From Podospora comata (lineage: Eukaryota; Ascomycota; Sordariomycetes; Sordariales; Podosporaceae): a stretch of 64,000 bases of DNA. A program made the position numbers and the translations under genes. The stretch covers positions 1,302,001 through 1,366,000 of the forward strand of contig CP071496.1 of assembly GCA_017354895.1 (NCBI GenBank), in the 5' to 3' direction. The notes beneath the pieces were generated by a model, which worked only from the letters and a program-made list of their open reading frames with translations, was not told the DNA's origin and ran no database searches. Below are positions 55,528-64,000 of this stretch, in pieces. The number at the start of each line of letters is the position of its first letter. The first letter of the stretch is position 1.

Positions 55528-56817
55528 GTTGGAGGCATTCCGAAGTTGGGGGAAGGGAGCGTGGCAGCGGCTTCTAGCTACCTGGTCTGCCTGATTGGCA
55601 AGATCATTGTCGTATCCTGCGGCGACAAGAGGAGGGACGGAATGTCAAGGATGGGCGTTCGGTAGAACGAGATCATGCATGATTATTGCTTTCCCCAAAA
55701 TACACGGCGCTGAAGGCTGGTTCTGCGGATATCACATTTGCTTTGGTTGGGGGGTCATGCAGCAGGGCATCATGGGTGGTTTTGGGCGTCAATCAACAAG
55801 AATCTTTCCCGAACAGCACTTCGAGCTCAGTACCAGTGCTTGACAAGGACATTCCAATACATATGCCGATTCCCTCCCTCCGCAAGTTGACCCAAAACCC
55901 ATCGACCGTGCTGCTTATGATTCGATCCATCGTGGAGGACTCGGCTTGGTATTATATGCTGGGAATGATTCTGATCTGGAAGAGGGCACTACAAGCTACC
56001 GTTGTGACTGACAGATGATGCAGACAGGCTTTTCTAAACCCGTTACGGCCTCTTGGAAAGTTGTCAATGCAATGCCCAGTGTTATTTTGAGCATGCACAC
56101 ACTTGCAATAGCAATTAGAAGCACAAACATCCAATATGCCTGCTTAACCAGACTGGCAACAGGTTCACAAACTCAACTAAGCAGTGCACAGCGGACTGGC
56201 TGTGTCGACATCCTCGTGATATAGATTTAGAATGCTCGAAAACCTACACTTCAGCGCAATTAGCAACAGTCAACTAGTTCCGGCAAACCCCGGTGACACC
56301 CAAAATGGACTCGATATGCAAGCTAGAAATGGTTGTCCCCTACTGCTGTCCAGACAGTATAAAACCATCCATCATCGGACCAAGTCCCGGAACTCGAAAC
56401 CGGAGCGGCAGCAATGCCACCGTCTTGGCGTCGCCCCAAAACACGGGAAATGCCGGATGAGCAGCCTCGCTCCGCCAAATACAACCTTTCAGTTGCTTTT
56501 CCTCCGTTGGTAGTGGTCCAGGACGCATCATGCCCCGAATTCTATCATCAGTGGCGGAGACAAGCATTGTCATTCCGCCAATAAGGTGTCATATACAGAT
56601 GACTAGCCGACTTGGCAGAACAGCTTGTGATGCAGAAACCGAGATCGCAGGCGACGACGTCAAGGGTAAAGGGGTCACGACTGTTGCTCAATGGATATAA
56701 ACATTCCATGCCGCTCTTCTAGGGATGTATATACCACCCACTGTGCTGAGCGTTCCCCGTCCCCAGAAGCAGCCCGAAAACCTGCGTTCACGGCACCGAG
56801 TGCTCTAGGTTTTCAAC
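55528..56817. other. 1.3 kb intergenic, no gene seen
   Basis: 3' flank of RPS28 and promoter of the PL4 gene. Several open frames of 60-110 codons occur on both strands without family patterns or start context. Confidence 0.45.
56696..56701 (+). promoter_or_regulatory. Putative TATA element of the PL4 gene
   Basis: TATAAA about 120 bp before the ATG, suitable for an inducible secreted-enzyme gene. Motif match only. Confidence 0.35.
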
Positions 56818-58510
56818 ATGGAGCCCAAGTCGGTCTTTCAGCTTGCTGTCCTCTCACTGCTGTCTTTTGTTTCGGGTGCTTACGCCGCTTTTGGTTACAC
56901 TTCTTCTGGGGGCAATTATGTCGTCGACGCCGGTTCCGCCAACCCGCTCATCTTTTCCGTGAGCCAGTCCAACTGCGATATCAGGTCCATCAAGTATAGA
57001 GGCACCGAGCTCCAGTATGGAAGCCAGTTCACCCATATCAACTCCGGCCTCGGGTCCGCGACCGTCTCGATCAGCCAGATCAACGGATCGAACAAGTACA
57101 TCAAAGTTACTTGTGTGACGTCGACTTTGACCCACTACATCGTGGTCCGCGCAGGCGATAGCAGCATGTTCTTGGCCACTTATATCACCGCCCAGCCTTC
57201 CATTGGCGAGTTGCGATGGATTGCTCGTCTTCTGCCCGACAAGCTTCCTGGAGAATATCCCTATGGCGAAGTCTCCAACACCCAAAGCTCCACTTCCACT
57301 GTTGAGGGCTCCGACGTCTTCGTGGTGAACGGCCAGACCCGGTCCAAATTCTATTCGTCAACGAGGTTCATCGACGAGGATTCCCACTGTGTATTTGGTG
57401 GTAGCGACTTGATGCACGTCTGCATCATGACACCGCAGCAAGAGTCGTCTTCAGGTGGCCCGTTCTTCCGAGACATCAATTCGAACAACGCTGGTGCCTC
57501 TACCAATCTGTACAACTACATGAATAGCGGTCATGTGCAGACGGAGCCGTACCGAATGGGACTTCATGGACCATACATCATGCAGTTCTCACGCTCTGGA
57601 ATCCCAAGTGTCAAGAACGTGGACGTCTCGTGGTTCGGCGAGGTTGGTGTGACAGGATGGGTCCCTCCTTCGGGTCGTGGAAGGGTCACAGGCACCGCCT
57701 CCGGTGTACAGAGCGGAATGGAAGGTGTGGTTCACTGGTTCAACAGCGCTGCTCAGTACTGGGCCAGAACCTCCTCCAATGGGGCCTTCACCTCCCCTTT
57801 GATGAAGCCGGGCACGTACACCATGGTTCTGTACCAGACCGAATTCAAGATTGCGACATCTACCGTCACTGTCACGGCCGGACAGACCAGATCGCAGAAT
57901 ATCGCCGGCACCTTCAACACCTCCCGCAATACCCTCTGGCAAATTGGTCAATACGATGGGCAGCCAACTGGTTTCCGCAACGCTGACAAGTTCCTTCGCA
58001 TGCATCCCTCTGACAGCCGCATGAGCAACTGGGGTCCTCTGACATACAAGGTCGGCAGCTCGCCACTCACCGATTTCCCCATGGCGGTCTTCCAGTCTGT
58101 CAACAACCCTGTGACGATCCTGTTCAACTTGGGAAGCGCACCGGGAGCTGCCACGTTGAGGATTGCCACAACCCTCAGCTTCGCGGGTAGTCGTCCGCAA
58201 ATCAATGTGAACGGGTGGTCTGGCCCAGCACCAAGCGCCCCAGCCAAAATTGATAGCCGCGGCGTGACTCGCGGTGCGTACCGTGGCCATGGTGAAGTCT
58301 ATACCGTAGCCATCCCAACTGGCAAATTGGTTGCAGGAAGTAACACCATCACCATCAGCTCTATCAGTGGCAGCAGTGGGACAACGTTCTTGAGCCCCAA
58401 CTTTGTAAGTAATTTGATTCTGTGGCTCGCACACGCTTGATTTGCGAAAGGAGCGGAAGAGGCTAACCAAAAGACAACAGATTTTTGACGCTGTCGAGTT
58501 GTTCCAGTAA
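56818..58510 (+). CDS. Rhamnogalacturonan endolyase, polysaccharide lyase family 4
   Basis: 538 residues from exons 56818-58404 and 58481-58510. The 76-nt intron follows ...FLSPNF and the last exon adds IFDAVELFQ. Signal peptide residues 1-23 ([18 protein letters not shown]). It cleaves the rhamnose-galacturonate backbone of pectin by beta-elimination outside the cell. The N-terminal beta-sandwich catalytic part has [35 protein letters not shown] (with the likely catalytic lysine) and [18 protein letters not shown] middle fibronectin-III-like domain covers VTGTASG to [10 protein letters not shown]. The C-terminal carbohydrate-binding-like domain includes [19 protein letters not shown] and [12 protein letters not shown]. 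This order matches rglA-type PL4 enzymes and the length is normal. Reading through the intron donor gives a false C-terminus ending at 58440. Confidence 0.95.
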
Positions 58511-59813
58511 ACTAAGCCTGGGACGGTTGTGGTGTTGTGATTAATCAAAGGTCGAAAAGAGTTGGAAAAGAACCCCGACTACCTAATGCCAGTGCCCAGG
58601 CCTGCCCGAGGGACGAGGGCACACCTGAGCCGATAGGAGCAGTGCTAGAACAATTCCATATGCAAGAATAGATGAACAGGGAAAAGCTTATCGGATCCAG
58701 CCTTGTTCCCGTCGGTAGTTGGACAGTGAACCAACCACCCATCCGACACGGCCACACATGCGCATCATCCCGAGGGCCTTGCCATACCTTATCAACACCG
58801 TTCTATCAAGATCTAGAACCCGGACCTTCCTTCCCTGGATATGCCCACGCCGCATGTGAACATTGATACTGTTCTAATGGCCATACTCTGCAGTATTACG
58901 AGAGAATGTCTGCAATTGCCATCCAGCACAGACGACCCATATCTTGTATCTTGCTTTCCCCTCCTTCGAGAAGCTGTGGCGCCGCGGGCGGAATCGAGGT
59001 CGCAACCACTAGACGCTCTCAGCTTGCATGGACCTCCCTATCAGAGTTAGGGGGGCCCGTTGAATGGCGCAATGAATGGCAATTTCCAAGCTCGCGTGCC
59101 CCTCCTCCTAGTTACGATCTCACTTCCTTTCCTGCTGATGGCATTGGCAGACACACAAATCCCCCACCACGAAGTGAGGAGACGAGGCCTTTTCAGTGCC
59201 GCTTCTGTCCGTCCACTCAGACGATCAGGTAGCCCACAACAGCCTTCGGTATACCTACCTCAAATCAAAAAGTTGATCCAGAATGGAAGCGTGTGTGGTG
59301 GAGTGGGGGTGAAAAAGGTGAAATCGCCAATCCCAAAGGGGGGCGGCCGTGACACTATGCCCGTTACGGCAGTTCCAAGTAACGACTGATCGCCCAACGG
59401 CCGAGGCCAGCGCGATAACACAATGTGATACAGGCGGGTACCTGCCCAATACAGGGGTCCGAACCGCCGCACGGCGCCTTCATGCTCCTCAAACAGGAAG
59501 CCCATCCCGTGCGGCATAACCGGTTGTTCAGGTTTCAGTCTAAGCACCTACCTACCTTTACTAGATGGTGAATCTGGAGAAGCTGTCCATTGTCTTGTAT
59601 GGGAGATGGGGTCTCACGATGGGGTCTAGCCTACTGGATGGCGTCAGTTCAACCCCAGCTGGCCATGAGTAACGAGGTAGCCGTAGAGTATTAAAAGGAA
59701 TCCAGCGGGACATCAACTACCGAGTCCTTCCTCCCTTCTCAGTCTTGAGTACCCTCAGTCCTGACTCCCCCTTGGTCTTCCATCCTCCCAAGACACCATC
59801 ACGAAAAGCCAAG
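58511..59813. other. 1.3 kb intergenic, no gene seen
   Basis: 3' flank of the PL4 gene and promoter of the aminopeptidase gene. No supported feature apart from the TATA-like site noted separately. Confidence 0.45.
59689..59698 (+). promoter_or_regulatory. Putative TATA-like element of the aminopeptidase gene
   Basis: TATTAAAAGG about 120 bp upstream of the ATG, followed by a C/T-rich leader. Motif match only. Confidence 0.3.
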
Positions 59814-61082
59814 ATGAAGATTCAAGCGCTCCTGGCCTTGCTGGCCGCCTCCATCTGCTCTGTGGCTGCCGTGCCCTCCCCCCAGGACGCGGCCAACAGA
59901 AAGGCCGGCCTCCGTCTGATCAAGACTTCCCCCAAGGGTGCCCCTAAGTGGATCTCTGAGGAGGAAAAGATCGTTCAGTATGCGGCGCACGAGATCGGTT
60001 TCGTTGATATCACCGATATCACAGTAAGTACTATGCCACTGTCACTCACCCTTTTTCCAGCTTGCAGCAGGGAATGATTGACCAATTCTTTCAGGATTCC
60101 CAAGTCCTCAGGGCCCTGTCTGCCGATGAGGATGAGGATGTCTTCCAAGCCCGGGCCGTCACCTACCCTACTGCCGTGAGCAAGCAGGCCCAGGCCAATC
60201 CCCTCATCAACCTCGTCTCCACTACCCAACCCCAAAGCTGGATGACGACCCTCACCAACTATCATAACCGTTACTACAGGGCCACCTACGGCACCCAGGC
60301 CGGTACTTGGCTCTACAACACCCTCGTCAGCCTCGTCGCTGTCAACCCAGCCATCACCGTCACCAAGTTTACCCACTCCTTCAACCAGCCCTCCATCATC
60401 GTCAAGATTCCCGGAAACTCCACTGACCTCGTCATCGTTTCCGCTCACTATGATTCCACCGCCGGCTCGACCACCGCACGTGCTCCCGGCGCTGATGACA
60501 ACGCCTCCGGTGTTGTCGTCCTCATGGAAGCGCTCCGTGTCCTGGCCAACAACAAGTTCAAGGGCAAGGACACCCTCGAGTTCCACTTCTACGGCGGTGA
60601 GGAGGGTGGTCTCCTTGGCTCTGCTGCTGTCTTTGCCAACTACAAGTCCACCGGCAAGACCGTCCTCGCTGTTGTGAACCAAGACATGGCCGGCTACTCC
60701 CCCAGCGGGAAGATTTCCATCTACACCGACTACGTTGACAGCGCTCTGACTGCGTACGTCCGTGTGGTCGCTACCGCTTACACTGGCATTACTACCGCCG
60801 ATAAGTGCGGCTACGGATGCTCCGACCACGCTTCAGCCCGCTCCAACGGTTTCCGTATGTTCCCTTTATCACTTTTACACCCCTTTTGGGCTTTTCTGGT
60901 GTGTTGAATCAGTACTAACATGGATGTAAACAGCCGCTGCCTACGTTTGCGATGAAGTTATGAAGACTGCCACTCCTTACATTCACACCGCCAACGATGC
61001 CCTCTCCACCATCATGTGGCCCGCCATCCTCCGCCACACCAAGTTCACCGTTGCCTTCCTCGTCGAGGCTTCATACTTGTAA
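59814..61082 (+). CDS. lap1: Secreted leucine aminopeptidase, M28 family
   Basis: 372 residues from exons 59814-60023, 60095-60854 and 60934-61082, with introns of 71 and 79 nt. The second intron has a TACTAAC branch site. Signal peptide residues 1-20 (LLALLAASICSVAAV), then a propeptide including WISEEEKIV and GFVDITD. The mature enzyme has the zinc ligands of M28E aminopeptidases: SAHYDST (His and Asp, about 188-190), GADDNASG (bridging Asp, about 208), YGGEEGGLLGS (catalytic Glu and ligand Glu, about 237), NQDMAG (Asp, about 267) and GCSDHAS (His, about 315). It releases N-terminal amino acids from peptides outside the cell, feeding uptake. A. fumigatus Lap1 is the model I compare with. 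All key residues are present. Confidence 0.95.
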
Positions 61083-61251
61083 GGATGCAATAATAATCTA
61101 GCGATGGTCTGAAATGGGCACTTCCTGCACAAACAGACCATCATTCTCTGTTCATATTAGTGTTCGCTTTGAGAACAAGCATTGTACATAGACGCAATAG
61201 TCAAAAACACACATGTTCAAACTGGATTCCTGCTTTGGCGTTTCCCGATTT

Positions 61252-63179
61252 TCAATCCCTCCAGAGTCCCCCATCAATTGGACTTCCCCTTCTCCTTGGG
61301 CCTTGATCATCGTCTTCATCCTCCCCGTCAGCCAATAGGTGCTCTGACGAGGCACTTGGGTCGTGTCCCCCAAATAGCACATCCATATCTTCCAGAGCGC
61401 GCCCTTTCGTTTCTGGAAAGAGGATGTAAATGATGGGAACTGATACTAGGTTGATGACCATGAAAAAGAAGTAGATCTTGGAGCCGAGAGCCGCGATTCC
61501 AATGGGCCATATCTGGGTGACGATGACGGAGCCTATGGCGCCACACGAAGCGGCAAAGCTGAGGCCCCGTGCTCGGACGGCGGTTTGGAAAATCTAGGTA
61601 AGTTAGGTAGGTAAGGTTAGTCCGAGTCATGTTCTAGTGAATATTTGTGCTTTGTTCACGAGTAAGTAAAGATCTTACCTCGGAACCATACACCCAGGCA
61701 GCTGGACCAAATCCCACTGAGTATCCCAATGAGTAGATGAAAACAAAGACCACACAGGCATAATCTGCTGCGATGTTGGAGTTATTTGGATAAATCAAAG
61801 GCAAAGTGCCGTTGATCTGGCAGTGTAGTCAGTACGGTCTGGCCCTCGTAAACAGAGTTAGAGTACTGACTAGCAAGGAGAACGCCATAATAACAGCTCC
61901 AATGACAAGTGTCAGCCTTCGTCCAACTCTATCAATGATAAACATCTCCAGCACATTGCACCCGATCTTAAGGGTGCTTTCAACCCCCCCTGCGAGTAGA
62001 GACGCTCGATGGCTCAAGCCTAGAGCTCTAAAGAGAGCAGGAAGGTAGTATTTCATAGCCGTAGCACCGCACATCTGCGCCAGGAACTGCAAAAGTGCCG
62101 ATCGCCACATGCGAGCAAAGAGACTTCTGTCGGCAAACAGAGATGTCCAAACAAGACCAGTGACTCTGAAAGAAGCTACAGAGCGTTCGATGTCGTCAAG
62201 CTCGTCGTAGATTTCATCGGATGTGCAATACCCTTCGCGGTAGTACTGAAGCGTGGTGAAGGCCTCATCAATCTTTCCATGCTCTACGAGCCACCGGGGT
62301 CTAATCAAGAAGTTGAGTTTCAACGGTAGGCGAGTAGCGACCAAGGGATATGACTTACGACTCATGCATGAACGGCAGGCCAACGAAGAAGAGGAAAGCC
62401 GGGACAAAAGACACGGAGAGAGAATAACGCCATGCCACCTGGAGACCTCGTTCGCTATCCCAAAATGTCATCCCATAACCAATCCTGGAATTTGGTTAGG
62501 CTAGCTTTGTCAGAAAAAGGGCGGTAGACATACCAAAACCCAGAGGCAAGCCCTGCGATGAATCCGATATGATTCATCACAACAAACCTGCCACGATGTT
62601 TGGATGGCGCAATCTCGCTTTGATAAACGGACAGTCAGCCACCCAGTCAGTCCATCACTTCTAACCACCCTGTCACACAACATACCTTTGGTACAAGGGA
62701 ACACTAGTTGAAATTATCCCGGTGCCTACTCCCGCAATGATTCTCCCAACAATCACCATCCCCAAAGCCTGTGCAGCTGATCCCGTGGCGCCGACCTGAA
62801 GCGCCTGACCAACACAGGTCACCCCCATCCCCACAAAGGCAGCATGGCGCCGGCCAAGCTTGTCTGCTGCCGGATGAGCAAAGAAAAGGTAGCTGGTGAA
62901 AGTGCCGAGGTAGTAGATGGCCGTGATGAGCCCGCTCAGAGAGGCATCTGGTCTGTGGAGTGTCTTTTTAAAACCGGGGTGGACGAGTACCGAGGCGAGG
63001 ACGCCAACATTATATCTACATTGGAGTATGTAAGTCCAGGGTTACCAGTGGGGAACTGTGATGAGATTTGAAAAAATGTATCTCACTTACCCCCAGATAA
63101 ACGACCCCAGTGCAAGAAACAAACAAAACGAATGTAGCCGCTGTGAGGCTTTTGTAAAGCGTGTTCCTCCCATTTGCAT
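61252..63179 (-). CDS. MFS sugar transporter
   Basis: 512 residues from seven exons: 63091-63179, 62686-63015, 62534-62617, 62359-62484, 61871-62300, 61679-61816, 61252-61593. The introns are 49-85 nt and all joins are in frame. It is a plasma-membrane proton-coupled or facilitative sugar permease with about 12 predicted helices. Family signatures: GSFIWGYNVGVL in helix 1, DKLGRRHAAF, GRIIAGVGTGIISTSVPLYQ|SEIAPSKHRG, the cytosolic-loop motif ES|PRWLVEHGK, DRVGRRLTL, GFGPAAWVYGSE and FPETKGRALEDM. The start ATG at 63179 (MQMGGTRF) is the second in-frame choice. One donor is GTCAGT instead of GTAAGT (after 61871). The substrate cannot be read from sequence. It is neighbour to degradative enzymes, which fits a nutritional role. 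Confidence 0.92.
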
Positions 63180-63799
63180 AAAAGGATCATGAGGCCATCG
63201 AATATCTCGAAGCACTTGGTGTGAGACCGAGACCTGAAGAAGTCTTGTTTGGAACTGCAGTGTGAATAAGGACACAGAGGTCCCAGGCCCCGCTCGCTCG
63301 GCACATGGGGACAGCGTGGGTTGGTGGTGCTTGCCTTATTTGGAGAGAATTGTGACAGCACTTGGCTGCAGTGAGACACTACTTGAAAACCAGCCAATAG
63401 TTTTTGTTTATTTCTTATGGCTCCCCAGCAAATCCGAATTTGTGTAAGTGATGAATATCAAGGTGGTCGTCTATAAACCTTTCCCTGGGATTCCAGAGCG
63501 ACTCTCTCTATTTCAAAATATGATCTTTTGATGACTCATGGACAATGTAGCCTGACAACTTGGTCACCCTTCTTTTCCAAGATGACCTACCCCACGCCAA
63601 GTATGAATCCGGGGCAAGACACGCCGACACCATGACCAATTCGCTCAGCTAGGCCAAGTCTTATTCCAAATAAAAGAAAGGGGATAGTCAGCCCATATAT
63701 ATTCTTTGTACATACAGCAGGTTCTTTAACAACGTCTGTTTCACATCTAGCAGAAGTCCATCCTATCCACCCTCCCCAATCCCCTAGGTATACATACAC
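63180..63799. other. Intergenic, promoter of the transporter
   Basis: 620 bp between the transporter start and the 3' end of the next minus-strand gene. Frames present are short and unconvincing. Confidence 0.45.
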
Positions 63800-64000
63800 C
63801 TAAAGTTGCTCAATCTTGGACGCAAAGTCAGCATTCTTGGCCTGGGTACCGAGAGAAAACACGGGGTGGCCCAAGCTGTCGTGAATACCAAAGGTGGATG
63901 AAGGGTCCTCCGGCGTGTCGACGGGGTAGTCACCATAGGCGAAAGCGAGTGTGCTGTCATACTCGGGATCTAACTCAGTGAAGCCAATGTCTTCATCACC
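63800..64000 (-). CDS. 3' end of an unidentified gene (partial, runs off the window)
   Basis: The last 66 codons plus TAG of a minus-strand reading frame that is open to the window edge. The residues include GFTELDPEYDSTLAFAYGDY and GIHDSLGHPVFSLGTQ, ending SKIEQL. Codon use is C/G-ended, like the neighbouring genes, which supports coding. I do not recognise the family. The rest lies beyond 64000. Confidence 0.6.
   Translation of the reverse strand, partial: GDEDIGFTELDPEYDSTLAFAYGDYPVDTPEDPSSTFGIHDSLGHPVFSLGTQAKNADFASKIEQL

Noticed and set aside
55528-56817. Several 60-110 codon open frames downstream of RPS28
   Set aside because: They overlap one another on both strands, have no consistent start context and no recognisable residue pattern.
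52515-63179. Secondary-metabolite or dedicated pectin-utilisation cluster
   Set aside because: No biosynthetic core enzyme or pathway regulator is present. A ribosomal protein gene sits among the hydrolases, so the neighbourhood looks incidental.

Overview
The window looks like nuclear DNA of a filamentous ascomycete, most likely Sordariomycetes and probably Sordariales. The genes have short GT-AG introns (about 50-95 nt), the protein set is filamentous-fungal (single TOR kinase, Rtf2, glucosidase II beta, cytochrome c heme lyase, GH71 and PL4 enzymes), and the first 26 kb carries strong repeat-induced point mutation (RIP). No tool was run. Exon boundaries were worked out by eye from splice signals, frame continuity and family knowledge.

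Region 1 (1-25740) is an AT-rich, gene-free repeat block. It holds a decayed Ty3/gypsy fragment (1-2795), then LTR-gag/pol-LTR-gag/pol-LTR (3593-18315), then a third copy in inverted orientation (18327-24125). These copies are chromoviruses: gag zinc knuckle, reverse transcriptase, integrase and a C-terminal chromodomain are still readable through the stops. CpA and TpG are nearly gone and TpA is abundant, while CpG survives, which is the RIP pattern. Each of the three main copies also carries two tandem tRNA-like sequences and the remnant of an opposite-strand reading frame between the chromodomain and the 3' LTR. Two copies of an unrelated LTR lie at 2846-3443 and 23309-23706. A pogo/Fot1-type DNA transposon (24126-25740) abuts the last LTR and is mutated only in its middle.

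Region 2 (26-40.7 kb) is euchromatic housekeeping DNA. It begins with a small secreted DUF8021-type protein at the heterochromatin edge, followed by the TOR kinase (minus, five or six exons), rtf2 (plus), glucosidase II beta subunit (minus, ends in KDEL) and a GCIP/cyclin-D1-binding-like protein (plus).

Region 3 (40.7-52.5 kb) has a 2.2 kb spacer, an unrecognised two-TM protein that probably ends in a (KKDK)n tail encoded by a 12-bp minisatellite, an RRM nucleolar-type protein, a small acidic-repeat protein, cytochrome c heme lyase, and an ABC1/UbiB atypical kinase of the ADCK2/Cqd1 type. The last two are mitochondrial. Degenerate 21-bp repeats flank the ABC1 gene.

Region 4 (52.5-64 kb) is mostly degradative or nutritional: GH71 alpha-1,3-glucanase, PL4 rhamnogalacturonan lyase, secreted M28 aminopeptidase and an MFS sugar transporter, with ribosomal protein S28 among them. 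A partial unknown gene runs off the right edge. The neighbours show no operon-like or biosynthetic-cluster logic.
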